A stretch of DNA of 64,000 nucleotides from Enterobacteriaceae bacterium UBA5654 (GCA_002421005.1 DIJC01000004.1:186001-250000); one strand, 5' to 3'. Positions 9,037 through 18,870 are shown, counted from the first letter of the stretch. The notes: a model not told the origin generated them from the letters alone. A program made the numbers and translations.

Positions 9037-9753
9037 TCAGTTTTCCCATGCGTGCGGCGCGAATAAATAGCCTTTGTTACGCACGGTCTTAATACGGTAC
9101 GGCTCGGTGGCGCTATCCTGTAACTTTTTGCGCAGGCGGGAAATGGCCACGTCAACGCTGCGATCCATACCGTCGTAGCTGACACCGCGTAAATTTTTCA
9201 GCAGCGCATCGCGATCCATAATTTGCCCGGCGTGGGTTGCCAGCTCCCACAGCAGATCAAAATCGGCGGTGGACAGGGCGATGTCCTCGCGGCCCAATAA
9301 GACCTGGCGATTTACCGGGTCTATGGATAACGTGCCAAAGCGAATCGCTTTATGCGGCGTCAGGCCAGAGGTTGCCGGGGCTGCGGATGTGCTGACATGC
9401 TGACGAAGATGTAAACGCAGCCGCGCCAGCAGGACGGCGGGCGGCGTGGTTTTGAGGATGTAATCGCTGGCACCCATTTCGAGGGAAAGAATATGATTCA
9501 TGTCGCTGTCGAGAGACGTCAGCAGCACGATCGGCCCCTGCCACTGGCTGCGTAAATCCCGGCAAATGGTCATTCCATCCTTGCCCGGCAGCATAATATC
9601 CAGCAGCACCAGATCCGGCGCTTCCTGAAGTACCCGTTCTTCGGCGCGGTCGCCGCGCGCTTCGACAATCACGTCCATATCATGCTTGCCCAGATAAGCG
9701 GCGATCAGTGCGCCAACGTCCGGGTCGTCTTCAACAAAAACAATCTTATTCAT
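9037..9753 (-). CDS. rstA: RstA, OmpR-family response regulator
   Basis: 238 residues with the start at 9753 (MNKIVFVEDD), as in E. coli. Receiver domain with acidic pair near residues 9-10, phospho-acceptor D52 in 'VLLDIMLPG' and a conserved lysine in 'ILKTTPP'. C-terminal winged helix contains 'RSVDVAISRLRKKL' and 'IKTVRNKGYLF'. A PhoP-like box lies upstream. A known RstA target, asr, is in this same window with an RstA-like box at 23219-23232. Confidence 0.95.
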   Translation of the reverse strand: MNKIVFVEDDPDVGALIAAYLGKHDMDVIVEARGDRAEERVLQEAPDLVLLDIMLPGKDGMTICRDLRSQWQGPIVLLTSLDSDMNHILSLEMGASDYILKTTPPAVLLARLRLHLRQHVSTSAAPATSGLTPHKAIRFGTLSIDPVNRQVLLGREDIALSTADFDLLWELATHAGQIMDRDALLKNLRGVSYDGMDRSVDVAISRLRKKLQDSATEPYRIKTVRNKGYLFAPHAWEN

Positions 9754-9807
9754 ATCATGAATGCCGGGGGAAAACGCCAACATACACCGACCGGGCAAAA
9801 GCTTCCA

Positions 9808-9824
9808 TTAATCATTCATAAACA
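9808..9824 (-). promoter_or_regulatory. Putative PhoP box upstream of rstA
   Basis: Minus strand TGTTTA-TGAAT-GATTAA. The PhoP consensus is (T/G)GTTTA-N5-(T/G)GTTTA: the first half matches and the second is degenerate. E. coli rstA is PhoP-activated from a similarly degenerate box. Location 55-71 bp before the rstA start is suitable. Confidence 0.5.
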
Positions 9825-9878
9825 GAATGAGTTCCGCTATGCTGCGTTAATGGTTATTTAACGGTTAAAGGCAAAGGA

Positions 9879-10214
9879 ATGGGGCTGGTATTGAAAGCAA
9901 CGCTGGGCGCGCTGGTGGTGCTCCTGATCGGGCTATTATCAAAAAGCAAAAACTATTATATCGCCGGACTGATCCCGTTATTTCCGACCTTCGCGCTGAT
10001 TGCTCATTATATTGTCGCCAGCGAGCGCGGCACGGAGGCACTGCGCACAACGATTGTGTTCGGCATGTGGTCGATTATCCCGTATTTCCTTTATTTGCTC
10101 TCGCTGTGGTATTTCACCGCTTTTCTGCGCCTTCCGCTGGCGCTCGGAGGTGCGGTTGTCTGCTGGAGCCTGAGCGCCTGGCTGCTGATCCTCGTCTGGA
10201 GCCGCTTTCACTAA
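9879..10214 (+). CDS. ydgC: YdgC, GlpM-family small membrane protein
   Basis: 111 residues, as in E. coli YdgC, with four predicted hydrophobic helices. 'KNYYIAGLIPLFPTFALIAHYIVASERG' region (about 28-55) is almost identical to E. coli. The GlpM/YdgC family has no firm biochemical role; the Pseudomonas relative GlpM is linked to alginate/glycerol metabolism. It diverges from rstA and its 3' end overlaps folM by 4 bp. Confidence 0.9.
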   Translation: MGLVLKATLGALVVLLIGLLSKSKNYYIAGLIPLFPTFALIAHYIVASERGTEALRTTIVFGMWSIIPYFLYLLSLWYFTAFLRLPLALGGAVVCWSLSAWLLILVWSRFH

Positions 10215-10930
10215 CGCAGCGGACGTCCGCCATCGACGCCAAAGCTGCGCCCGGTGACATAACAACTGGTCAGCAAATAATTCACTAAATCAATGATTTC
10301 TTTCTCGCCGGGTGCGATCTTCATCAGCGATTTATTCAGCGCGTGCTGACGGTAGTCGGGATCGTCATTTTCACTGAACAGGATCAGCGACGGCGCGATA
10401 GCATTGACTTTCACTTCCGGGGCCAGCTTACGGGCGAACGAACGGGTCAAATTATCCAGCGCTGCTTTGCTGGCGGCGTAGGCGATGTGCTTATCGCTGC
10501 CGCGCTCCACCACATAATCGGTAAAATGGATAATATCGCTGGCGGCATGGCCCCGTCCGCGCAAAAGCCCTTCCAGCGCATGATTAAGCAGGTAGGGCGC
10601 GTGAACATGGACGTGCAGCATGGTAGAGAGAACGTCGGTCAGCGGGACATCCGGTTTTTCCGCAAGCCAGGTGCTGGCATTGTGGATCACCGCCCGCAGC
10701 GTGTCGGTGCGTTTTTTGACTTCCTCAGCAAAAGCCAGAATTCCTTCATCGTGGCAGAAATTGGCCTCGATACAGGTCGCGCCCGCTTTTTCCAGACCGT
10801 CGATAGCGGAATAACGGGTGCGGTAGCTGACAATCACCGGCTGGTGATGATTGAGAAAATGGTGGGCAAGGGCGAGGCCGATACGGCGACCTCCACCGGT
10901 AATTAAAATCGGGCGCGGCTGACTTCCCAT
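10211..10930 (-). CDS. folM: FolM, dihydromonapterin reductase
   Basis: 239 residues (E. coli 240). A short-chain dehydrogenase that reduces dihydromonapterin to tetrahydromonapterin with NADPH, with weak dihydrofolate reductase activity. Glycine-rich dinucleotide motif 'TGGGRRIGLALA' near residues 11-22, catalytic 'YAASKAAL', and C-terminal 'VTGRSFGVDGGRPLR'. Same strand as ydgI with a 39-bp gap, probably cotranscribed. Confidence 0.93.
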   Translation of the reverse strand: MGSQPRPILITGGGRRIGLALAHHFLNHHQPVIVSYRTRYSAIDGLEKAGATCIEANFCHDEGILAFAEEVKKRTDTLRAVIHNASTWLAEKPDVPLTDVLSTMLHVHVHAPYLLNHALEGLLRGRGHAASDIIHFTDYVVERGSDKHIAYAASKAALDNLTRSFARKLAPEVKVNAIAPSLILFSENDDPDYRQHALNKSLMKIAPGEKEIIDLVNYLLTSCYVTGRSFGVDGGRPLR

Positions 10931-10969
10931 CGTTATCTCCTTGCTACGATTAGCGACGGGGCAAAAGCG

Positions 10970-12352
10970 TTACCCCATCAGGAACCAGGTTGCGGGAATG
11001 ACAGCAACCAGTAAAAACACGATCAGCGCCTGCTCCCCTTTGCGTAAGCGGCTGTCGTGCTGATGCGTGCGGCGGGCGTAGATAAACACCAGCAGGCCGG
11101 GCGCGTACAGGATCACTGAGAGCAATAAATGCATCGGGCCGGAGGCATACAATAACCATAAGCCATAAATACAGGCTCCGATACCCACCGTCCGGTAAAG
11201 TGGGCGGCGGGCGATTTTGACCAGGAACGCGCCGACCAGAAAATAGGGCACGAGGATCATTTCCGAGGCAATATTCAGCAGCGTGTTGTAATCCGAATGG
11301 GTCAGCCAGATCAGCAACAAACAAACCTGCACGCTGATGTTGGTCAGCCACAGCGAAGCGGCAGGCGCGTTATTTTTGTTCTGCCGGGCGAATATGCGCG
11401 GGAAGGCTTTATAGGTCGCTGCGACCAGCGGCACTTCTGCCGCCATAATTGTCCAGCTCAGGTAAGCGCCGCAGACTGAGATAATCAGGCCGGTCGCGAT
11501 AATCACCTCGCCCCAGGACCCCATCATTCTGACCATCAGCCCGGCCATAGACGGATTGCGCATTTCTGCCAGTTCCGGGCGCGGCACCACGCCAAGCGAG
11601 AGCATCGTTACCAGTAAATAGACGCACAGCGCGGCCAGCACCGCCAGCAAAGTGGCACGTCCGACATCACGCTTGTTCTTGGCGCGTGAGGAAACCACCA
11701 CCGCGCCTTCTACCCCGATAAACACCCACAGGGTGATCAGCATGGTATTTTTCACCTGCTCCCAGACCGGAACGGCTAACTTTACACCGCTAAAATCCAG
11801 GCTGAAGGTATCGAGATTAAAGGCGATTGCCGCCAGCACAATGAATAAGCCCAGCGGCAGCAGCTTGGCGAGAGTCGCGACCAGATTGATCCCGGCCGCG
11901 GTTTGCACCCCGCGCAGTACCAGCGCATGAACAATCCACAGCAGCACGGATGAACCCACCATTGCCTGCCAGGTATTGCCATCGCCAAAAATGCGCAGTT
12001 CCGGGGTGTCGGTAAAAAAGCTCAGCGCGGAAAACACGATGACCAGATAAGAAACGTTGGCGATCACCGCACACAGCCAGTAGCCCCAGGCCGAACAGAA
12101 TCCGATGAGTTCCCCGAAGCCTTCCCGCGCGTAGGTAAAAATACCGCCGTCGAGTTCGGGACGCAGGCGCGTGAGGATCAGCATTGCAAATGCCAGCAGC
12201 AAAATGCCGACGCCGGTGATGGCCCAGCCAATAATGAGCGCGGCCGGACTGGCGACGCTCGCCATATTCTGCGGCAAACTGAATACACCCGCTCCCAGCA
12301 TGGAGCTTAAAACAAGCGCGGTGAGGGCGCTAAGGCCGAGTTTCTTTTCCAT
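10970..12352 (-). CDS. ydgI: YdgI, ArcD-type basic amino acid antiporter
   Basis: 460 residues with the start at 12352 (MEKKLGLSALTALV), equal in length to E. coli YdgI. APC superfamily with about 12 membrane helices; conserved 'SSMLGAGVFSLPQNM' in helix 1 and 'LDGGIFTYAREGFGE' after helix 2. The family includes arginine/ornithine antiporters (ArcD), so amino acid exchange at the inner membrane is likely, but the substrate of YdgI is unproven and no arc deiminase genes lie nearby. Confidence 0.88.
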   Translation of the reverse strand: MEKKLGLSALTALVLSSMLGAGVFSLPQNMASVASPAALIIGWAITGVGILLLAFAMLILTRLRPELDGGIFTYAREGFGELIGFCSAWGYWLCAVIANVSYLVIVFSALSFFTDTPELRIFGDGNTWQAMVGSSVLLWIVHALVLRGVQTAAGINLVATLAKLLPLGLFIVLAAIAFNLDTFSLDFSGVKLAVPVWEQVKNTMLITLWVFIGVEGAVVVSSRAKNKRDVGRATLLAVLAALCVYLLVTMLSLGVVPRPELAEMRNPSMAGLMVRMMGSWGEVIIATGLIISVCGAYLSWTIMAAEVPLVAATYKAFPRIFARQNKNNAPAASLWLTNISVQVCLLLIWLTHSDYNTLLNIASEMILVPYFLVGAFLVKIARRPLYRTVGIGACIYGLWLLYASGPMHLLLSVILYAPGLLVFIYARRTHQHDSRLRKGEQALIVFLLVAVIPATWFLMG

Positions 12353-12550
12353 TGGCAACCTGTGGCAAAAATGGGAAGACGCGAATATTTATCTTATAAA
12401 AGCGCATAAAGATGGTGGATCGCTCTAAGGCGCGGGATTGTACGAAGTGTATTAGACAGATGCAATCATGAATGGGATGAAAGGCGACTTTGTCACCAAT
12501 AATTAAAGAAATTCGGGTCTGAGGGCCAGACCCGAATTGTGGTATGAAGG

Positions 12551-13495
12551 TTATTTGTACAGATCGGCGCTGATAGTAATGTTACCGCCACGTTCCTGCC
12601 ACTGGCGCGTGATGTGATAGAACTTCGCGCCTTTCTTCGCCGCACGTTTGGCGACCTGATAGGATATTTCGGTCATGTTGCCATAGTTGCCGGTAAATTT
12701 GACGCTATCGAACGGCACCATCTGGGCAGCGGTGATTTTGTTAACTTCCTGAACTTTCGTGCCGTCCGGTAAGGTGACAGTGTAACGTCCACCTTTTGAT
12801 GACTGGGTTTCAAAGAAGCGTCCGATTTCCGCGCTGGGGGCCGCACTGGTAGCAACGCCAGGGATTTCCACTTTCTTCGCTTCTTCGCCACCCTTCGCCA
12901 GCGCTGCGCGTCCGGCTTCTGAATCAGCCGGGATGGCATCCGGGCTTTGCAGCACGCGTTTTTTGGCATCCGCTTTATAAATAAACGCCGTAATACGCTG
13001 GTTGCCGCCCTGGTTAGCATCAACCTGACGCACGATGTAGAAAGACGCCGCACCTTTTTGTTTCGCCGCTTTCGTGATGGCGTCGTTGACTTCCGGCTGG
13101 GTGCGGAAGAAACCCTGAATAGTCACGGTATCGAAAGGCTCCAGCGCCACCGCCTGATCTTTCGGCAGTTCCATCACGCCGTTAATCACGCGATTTTTAG
13201 GCTGGTCAGCTTCAGGCGCATTTTCTTTATAGACGTCCGCAACTACCCGCCAGTTGCCGCTGTTATTCGCGTCGGAGGTGTCCTGAATATAGAAAGAGGC
13301 GGCCCCGATTTTATCTGCCCGGCGGGAAACGGCAGTGACGGCATCGCCAATGGCATTAAAACGGCCAGTGACCGTGATGCGATCATAAGGCTTTAGCGCT
13401 GCTGCTTGCTCCGGTGTTAATTCCGTTGCTGCCTGTGCTGACAAGGCAGTTGCAGACAGGAGTGCGGATGCCAGGAGGGTGTTCTTAAGCTTCAT
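12551..13495 (-). CDS. ydgH: YdgH, periplasmic protein with three DUF1471 repeats
   Basis: 314 residues, the E. coli length. Signal peptide about residues 1-22 with cleavage after 'SAQA'. Three tandem copies of the DUF1471/YhcN (BhsA-McbA) fold are visible through 'PYDRITVTGRF', 'PFDTVTIQGFF' and 'PFDSVKFTGNY', each followed about 25 residues later by a G-A-x-x-(F/Y) strand. Small DUF1471 proteins are stress-linked envelope factors; YdgH is a multi-domain version implicated in envelope homeostasis, with no known enzymatic role. Transcribed away from pntA. Confidence 0.9.
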   Translation of the reverse strand: MKLKNTLLASALLSATALSAQAATELTPEQAAALKPYDRITVTGRFNAIGDAVTAVSRRADKIGAASFYIQDTSDANNSGNWRVVADVYKENAPEADQPKNRVINGVMELPKDQAVALEPFDTVTIQGFFRTQPEVNDAITKAAKQKGAASFYIVRQVDANQGGNQRITAFIYKADAKKRVLQSPDAIPADSEAGRAALAKGGEEAKKVEIPGVATSAAPSAEIGRFFETQSSKGGRYTVTLPDGTKVQEVNKITAAQMVPFDSVKFTGNYGNMTEISYQVAKRAAKKGAKFYHITRQWQERGGNITISADLYK

Positions 13496-14014
13496 AAAAA
13501 AGAGTCCTTTGCCTTGCGCAAACCAGTGACTGGTATTGTTGTTGACGAAAATTATGCTGATTATTGCATTTTAACGGCGCAATTGTCTGCGTCATTTTTC
13601 ACCTTAGCTCTGCCGACCGGGGTGAAGGATATAAGTACAAGTGATATGTTGAAAAAACAGACGCTTGACCAGCAAAAGCGATTATTCATAACACTTCGTC
13701 AGGTTAATATAATGTTAAATGCAGTTTTAGCGCAGAAATATCATGACGTTTTTGCCACTTCAGCAAGCGAATTATCAGTCATGCTTCTTCTTTTCCGGCG
13801 AAAATCACTGTCTGACTGCGCATGACAGGGTGTTTCCTCAATAAATACGCAAATAGTTTTTTCTTGCGGTAGATCACAGCCGTTATTTTCAGTAGGTTAT
13901 AGAAAGTTTGTTACTGTTTTATTTTGCAGATGCAATTTTGCGCGGTTTACCGCGTCACTGATTTCATCTGACGATACAACAACCATCTCCAAAAAATCGA
14001 TGGAAGGGAAAACT
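13496..14014. other. 519-bp ydgH-pntA intergenic region
   Basis: AT-rich, non-coding by appearance. It separates two divergent genes. A plausible plus-strand sigma-70 promoter is TTCATA-N17-TATAAT at 13685-13713, which would give pntAB a leader of about 295 nt. A 103-codon open frame at 13514-13825 shows no recognisable protein features. I see no clear RNA gene or repeat. Confidence 0.4.
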
Positions 14015-15544
14015 ATGCGTATTGGTGTACCAAAAGAGCGGTGGGCCGGTGAAACGCGAGTTGCAGCAACGCCGAAAACGGTTGAGCAATTGCTGAAACT
14101 TGGTTTCACCGTCGCTATTGAGAGCGGGGCAGGTAAACTGGCGAGTTTTGATGACGAGTCTTTTACCCTGGCCGGTGCTGAAATCGCCGATTCCAGCAGC
14201 GTCTGGCAATCGGATGTCATTCTCAAAGTGAACGCGCCTACGGATGCGGAAATAGCGTTGCTCAATCCAGGCACAATGCTGATTAGCTTTATCTGGCCTG
14301 CCCAGAATGCAGAACTGATGGAAAAACTGGCGGCGCGTAACGTCACCGTGATGTCAATGGACGCCGTGCCGCGTATTTCGCGTGCCCAGGCGCTGGATGC
14401 GCTCAGCTCAATGGCAAATATCGCGGGCTATCGCGCGATTGTTGAAGCCGCTCACCAGTTTGGTCGCTTCTTCACCGGGCAAATCACCGCTGCAGGTAAA
14501 GTGCCTCCGGCTAAAGTGATGGTGATCGGGGCCGGGGTTGCGGGTCTGGCAGCCATCGGTGCGGCCAATAGTCTTGGCGCTATTGTGCGCGCCTTCGACA
14601 CCCGCCCGGAAGTGAAAGAGCAGGTGCAGAGTATGGGTGCCGAATTCCTCGAACTGGATTTTAAAGAGGAAGCCGGCAGCGGCGACGGCTACGCCAAAGT
14701 GATGTCTGAAGCCTTCATCAAGGCTGAAATGGAACTGTTCGCCCAGCAGGCTAAAGATGTCGATATTATCGTCACTACCGCGTTAATTCCCGGCAAGCCC
14801 GCGCCTAAGCTCATCACCCGCGAGATGGTTGACTCAATGAAGTCCGGCAGCGTGGTGGTGGATCTGGCGGCGCAGAACGGCGGCAACTGTGAATACACGG
14901 TAGCCAACGAGATCGTCACGACGCCGGGCGGCGTGAAAATCATCGGTTACACCGATCTTCCGGGACGTCTGCCTACGCAATCCTCACAGCTTTATGGGAC
15001 CAACCTGGTCAACCTGCTGAAGCTGTTGTGCAAAGAAAAAGACGGCAACGTGGTCGTGGATTTTGACGACGTGGTGGTTCGCGGCGTAACCGTGATCCGC
15101 GATGGCGAAGTGACCTGGCCCGCGCCGCCGATTCAGGTTTCCGCACAGCCGCAGGCTGCGCCGAAAGCCGCGCCAGCGCCGAAAGAGCCGGAAAAACCCG
15201 CTTCGCCAATGCGTAAATACGCAATTATGGCGCTGGCGATTATCCTGTTTGCCTGGCTGGCAGACGTCGCGCCGAAAGAGTTCCTCGGTCACTTTACCGT
15301 CTTCGCTCTGGCCTGCGTGGTCGGTTACTACGTGGTATGGAACGTTTCACACGCGCTGCATACGCCGCTGATGTCGGTAACGAACGCCATCTCCGGGATT
15401 ATCGTCGTGGGTGCGCTATTACAAATTGGTCACGGGGGTTGGGTCAGCTTTTTCAGCTTCATCGCCGTGTTAATTGCCAGCATTAACATTTTCGGTGGTT
15501 TCACCGTGACTCAGCGTATGCTGAAAATGTTCCGGAAGAACTAA
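14015..15544 (+). CDS. pntA: PntA, proton-translocating transhydrogenase alpha subunit
   Basis: 509 residues starting at the ATG at 14015 after GGAAGGGA, as in E. coli (MRIG). The NAD(H)-binding domain I spans about residues 1-380 with 'IGAGVAGLAAIGAANS' as the dinucleotide motif and 'GQITAAGKVPPAKV' before it. A Pro/Ala linker (about 385-405) leads to four C-terminal membrane helices of domain II. E. coli has a Cys-rich 'CTCS' in this linker; here it is absent. Works with PntB at the inner membrane to make NADPH from NADH using the proton gradient. Confidence 0.97.
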   Translation: MRIGVPKERWAGETRVAATPKTVEQLLKLGFTVAIESGAGKLASFDDESFTLAGAEIADSSSVWQSDVILKVNAPTDAEIALLNPGTMLISFIWPAQNAELMEKLAARNVTVMSMDAVPRISRAQALDALSSMANIAGYRAIVEAAHQFGRFFTGQITAAGKVPPAKVMVIGAGVAGLAAIGAANSLGAIVRAFDTRPEVKEQVQSMGAEFLELDFKEEAGSGDGYAKVMSEAFIKAEMELFAQQAKDVDIIVTTALIPGKPAPKLITREMVDSMKSGSVVVDLAAQNGGNCEYTVANEIVTTPGGVKIIGYTDLPGRLPTQSSQLYGTNLVNLLKLLCKEKDGNVVVDFDDVVVRGVTVIRDGEVTWPAPPIQVSAQPQAAPKAAPAPKEPEKPASPMRKYAIMALAIILFAWLADVAPKEFLGHFTVFALACVVGYYVVWNVSHALHTPLMSVTNAISGIIVVGALLQIGHGGWVSFFSFIAVLIASINIFGGFTVTQRMLKMFRKN

Positions 15545-15554
15545 GGGGTAACAC

Positions 15555-16943
15555 ATGTCTGGAGGATTAGTTACAGCTGCATACATTGTTGCCGCGATCC
15601 TGTTTATTTTCAGTCTGGCCGGGTTGTCAAAGCATGAAACCTCGCGTCAGGGGAATACCTTCGGTATTGCCGGGATGGCGATCGCGCTGATTGCAACCAT
15701 TTTTGGCCCGGATACCGGCAACGTAGTGTGGATCATCGTCGCGATGGTCATTGGTGGCGCGATTGGTATTCATCTGGCGAAGAAAGTCGAAATGACCGAA
15801 ATGCCGGAACTGGTTGCTATTCTGCACAGCTTCGTTGGTCTGGCAGCGGTACTGGTAGGCTTTAACAGCTATCTGGATCACGGATCTGACGTAGAGGGGA
15901 TTCTGGCTGGCATTCATTTGACCGAAGTGTTCCTCGGCATCTTTATCGGTGCGGTGACCTTTACCGGTTCTCTGGTCGCCTTCGGCAAACTGCGCGGTAA
16001 GATCTCCTCAAAACCGCTGATGCTGCCGAATCGCCACAAGATGAATCTGGCGGCGCTGGTTGTTTCCTTTGTACTGCTGGTGGTATTCGTCCGCACTGAC
16101 AGCGCGGTATTGCAGGCGCTGGCGCTGCTGGTCATGACCCTCATCGCGCTGGCCTTCGGCTGGCATCTGGTCGCCTCCATCGGCGGTGCCGATATGCCGG
16201 TTGTGGTCTCAATGCTGAACTCCTACTCCGGTTGGGCAGCGGCGGCGGCGGGCTTTATGCTCAGCAACGACCTGCTGATCGTTACCGGTGCGCTGGTCGG
16301 TTCGTCCGGGGCCATCCTGTCTTACATTATGTGTAAGGCGATGAACCGTTCGTTTATCAGCGTGATCGCGGGCGGCTTCGGTACTGATGGAACGTCCGAC
16401 GGTAGCGATGCCGAAGTGGGCGAGCACCGTGAAATCACTGCTGAGGAAACCGCTGAAATGCTGAAAGGCTCGCAGACGGTGATCATCACTCCCGGTTACG
16501 GGATGGCGGTGGCACAGGCACAGTATCCGGTCGCTGAAATTACCGAAAAACTGCGTGCACGGGGGATCAAAGTTCGCTTTGGTATTCACCCGGTTGCCGG
16601 TCGTTTGCCGGGCCATATGAACGTACTGCTGGCGGAGGCGAAAGTGCCTTACGACATCGTGCTGGAAATGGATGAAATCAACGATGATTTCACCGATACC
16701 GACACCGTGCTGGTCATCGGCGCGAATGATACGGTCAACCCGGCGGCGCAGGACGATCCGCGTAGCCCCATCGCCGGAATGCCGGTGCTGGAAGTATGGA
16801 AAGCGCAGAACGTGATTGTGTTTAAACGTTCGATGAACACCGGTTACGCCGGGGTACAGAACCCGCTGTTCTTCAAGGATAATACCCAAATGCTATTTGG
16901 CGATGCCAAAGCCAGCGTGGATGCGATCCTGAAAGCGCTCTGA
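15555..16943 (+). CDS. pntB: PntB, transhydrogenase beta subunit
   Basis: 462 residues, as in E. coli. About nine membrane helices (residues 1-260) followed by the NADP(H)-binding domain III with 'TPGYGMAVAQAQYPV', 'GIHPVAGRLPGHMNVLLAEA' and 'VIGANDTVNPAA'. Ten bases after pntA with its own ribosome site (AAGGGGTAAC), so one pntAB operon. A strong bidirectional terminator follows. In E. coli the next genes are tqsA and mdtJI; here uspE follows. Confidence 0.97.
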   Translation: MSGGLVTAAYIVAAILFIFSLAGLSKHETSRQGNTFGIAGMAIALIATIFGPDTGNVVWIIVAMVIGGAIGIHLAKKVEMTEMPELVAILHSFVGLAAVLVGFNSYLDHGSDVEGILAGIHLTEVFLGIFIGAVTFTGSLVAFGKLRGKISSKPLMLPNRHKMNLAALVVSFVLLVVFVRTDSAVLQALALLVMTLIALAFGWHLVASIGGADMPVVVSMLNSYSGWAAAAAGFMLSNDLLIVTGALVGSSGAILSYIMCKAMNRSFISVIAGGFGTDGTSDGSDAEVGEHREITAEETAEMLKGSQTVIITPGYGMAVAQAQYPVAEITEKLRARGIKVRFGIHPVAGRLPGHMNVLLAEAKVPYDIVLEMDEINDDFTDTDTVLVIGANDTVNPAAQDDPRSPIAGMPVLEVWKAQNVIVFKRSMNTGYAGVQNPLFFKDNTQMLFGDAKASVDAILKAL

Positions 16944-16963
16944 TAACCGCGCGTCGGTGATAC

Positions 16964-16995
16964 AAAAAAGCCGCTCTCAAGGAGCGGCTTTTTTT
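16964..16995. terminator. Bidirectional terminator between pntB and uspE
   Basis: Perfect 7-bp stem GCCGCTC/GAGCGGC (16970-16976 and 16982-16988) with a 5-base loop. It is extended by AA/TT, with six A on the left and seven T on the right. It therefore works as a Rho-independent terminator for the two convergent genes. Confidence 0.9.
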
Positions 16996-17006
16996 ATGGC
17001 TTACAC

Positions 17007-17957
17007 TTAATCGTCTTCGTCGTCATCCAGTTCAACGGGCGTCTGGAACTGGTCTGGCTTAATCACTAACAGGTCGCAGCGCAGATGGTCGATCACCTGT
17101 TCCGCCGTGTTCCCCAGGAAAGCGGCGGAAAGGCCGGTGCGCCCGACCGTACCCAGCACCACAATCCCGGCCTGTAAATGTTCCGCCAGATCGGGGATCA
17201 CCTCTTCAGGTAAGCCTTTCTCCACGTGAGTCATATTTTCGCTGATACTGAATTTCTGCCGCAGCGCTTTCATCGCCAGCAAATGCTGACCGCGAATGGC
17301 GTCGTTATACACGCTGGGATCAAAATCAGGCAGTTCAATGGCAATGTTGATTGGCGTGACCGGATACGCTCCGCCGAGGTGAACTTCTGTATGATTTACA
17401 TGCTCTGCAAGACTTAGCGTCTCTTTGACCAGTTTTTCATTCAGCGAATTATGATATTCCTCTTCGCTGGCGAGGTTAACCGCCACCAGCGCTTTACCGC
17501 CTTCCGGCCACGGCTGATCTTTCACCATCCATACCGGGCAGGGGCATTTGCGCAGCAGATGCCAGTCGGTCGGGGTAAAAATCACGGATTCGAGTTTGTC
17601 GTGCTGGTGGGTCATTTTCAGCAGCAGGTCATGCCCGCCGCTAATCACTTCCTGAATAATCGCTTCAAATGGACGATTGTGCCAGACCACTTTGATGTCA
17701 ACAGGCACACCGGCATCCAGATAAAATTTCGCCTGCTCACGTATCCATGCGCTACGTTGGCTGATGACGCCCTGGCGCATAGCGGTACGCTCATCAGGGG
17801 ACAAGAGGGTGGTCATCTCGTAGGAAAAGTCATAGATCGGCAGGAAAGCTTTGATGCGGCCACCAATCCGTTGATGCAAATAAACAGCTCGTCGTAGTGC
17901 AGGTTGATCGTCCTGGTTAGGATCGATAGCGACCAGCATATTTTGATATTTTGCCAT
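17007..17957 (-). CDS. uspE: UspE, tandem universal stress protein
   Basis: 316 residues with the start at 17957 (MAKYQNMLVAIDPNQDD), equal in length to E. coli UspE. Two Usp domains in tandem. The second carries 'VLGTVGRTGLSAAFLGNTAEQV' region (about 270-292), a variant of the nucleotide-binding motif. Acidic C-terminal tail 'VELDDDEDD'. UspE affects motility, adhesion and oxidant/DNA-damage resistance in E. coli. Placed just upstream of fnr, as in E. coli, on the same strand with a 141-bp gap. Confidence 0.95.
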   Translation of the reverse strand: MAKYQNMLVAIDPNQDDQPALRRAVYLHQRIGGRIKAFLPIYDFSYEMTTLLSPDERTAMRQGVISQRSAWIREQAKFYLDAGVPVDIKVVWHNRPFEAIIQEVISGGHDLLLKMTHQHDKLESVIFTPTDWHLLRKCPCPVWMVKDQPWPEGGKALVAVNLASEEEYHNSLNEKLVKETLSLAEHVNHTEVHLGGAYPVTPINIAIELPDFDPSVYNDAIRGQHLLAMKALRQKFSISENMTHVEKGLPEEVIPDLAEHLQAGIVVLGTVGRTGLSAAFLGNTAEQVIDHLRCDLLVIKPDQFQTPVELDDDEDD

Positions 17958-18098
17958 AGTGGGTCTCCTTACAACTGTCGCCACAGTCTGTAACTACAAG
18001 ATAACCCATCTGATGAAAATGAAACAGGGGGATAACCTTCGCCAGATCAATAAATCAGAGAAATGTAACCTCTGGCGAAGGAGAGAAAAGAAGCGGGA

Positions 18099-18851
18099 TC
18101 AGGCGATATTACGGCTGTGACCGGCAAGCTGCGCCAGAATATCGTTGTTTTCGATGGTGATGTATTTGCCTTTTACTGCCAGCATACCGTTTTTCTGGAA
18201 ACGTCCCAGCAGACGGCTGATGGTCTCAACCGTCAGGCCGAGATAGTTACCGATATCGCCACGGGTCATGGTCAGACGAAACTCGCGCGGCGAGAAGCCC
18301 CGCTGGGCAAAACGACGTGACAGATTGTAGATAAACGCTGCCAGGCGCTCTTCCGCGTTTTTCTTGGAGAGCAGCAGGATCATGTCCTGATCGCCTTTGA
18401 TTTCACCGCTCATCAGACGCATCATTTGCTGACGCAGGTTAGGCATTTTGCCTGACAGGTCGTCCAGCGTCTCAAACGGGATCTCACATACCATTGAGGT
18501 TTCAAGCGCCTGGGCAAAGCTCGGATGATGCCCCGTGCCGATAGCATCAAAGCCGACCAGATCGCCCGCCAGATGAAAACCGGTGATCTGCTCATCACCC
18601 TGTTCGGTGATGGTGTAGCTTTTGATGGTGCCGGAACGGATTGCATACAGCGATTTCAGTTCATCACCCGCTTTAAACAACGTCTGGCTTTTCTGGATGG
18701 GCTTTTTACGCTCGATAATATTATCGAGCTGATCAAGCTCATGCTCATTCAGCGTGAAAGGGATGCAAAGCTGGCTAATACTGCAATCCTGACAATGGAT
18801 AGCACAACCGCCAGACTGAATGCGTCGTATAATTCGCTTTTCCGGGATCAT
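18099..18851 (-). CDS. fnr: Fnr, oxygen-sensing [4Fe-4S] global regulator
   Basis: 250 residues starting at 18851 (MIPEKRIIRRIQSGGCA), nearly identical to E. coli FNR. Cluster ligands C20, C23 and C29 are in 'CAIHCQDCSISQLC', and C122 is in 'SMVCEIPFE'. Cyclic-nucleotide-like beta-roll is followed by the recognition helix in 'LGLTVETISRLLGRF'. Switches on anaerobic respiration genes when oxygen falls; the molybdoenzyme operon at 31-36 kb is a likely target. An FNR box lies 20 bp upstream of the start, consistent with autorepression. Confidence 0.97.
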   Translation of the reverse strand: MIPEKRIIRRIQSGGCAIHCQDCSISQLCIPFTLNEHELDQLDNIIERKKPIQKSQTLFKAGDELKSLYAIRSGTIKSYTITEQGDEQITGFHLAGDLVGFDAIGTGHHPSFAQALETSMVCEIPFETLDDLSGKMPNLRQQMMRLMSGEIKGDQDMILLLSKKNAEERLAAFIYNLSRRFAQRGFSPREFRLTMTRGDIGNYLGLTVETISRLLGRFQKNGMLAVKGKYITIENNDILAQLAGHSRNIA

Positions 18852-18870
18852 AGGTCTGCTCAGGCCGTTA

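Noticed and set aside
13514..13825. 103-codon frame upstream of pntA
   Set aside because: AT-rich, no ribosome site, no protein features, and it lies in the promoter/leader region.
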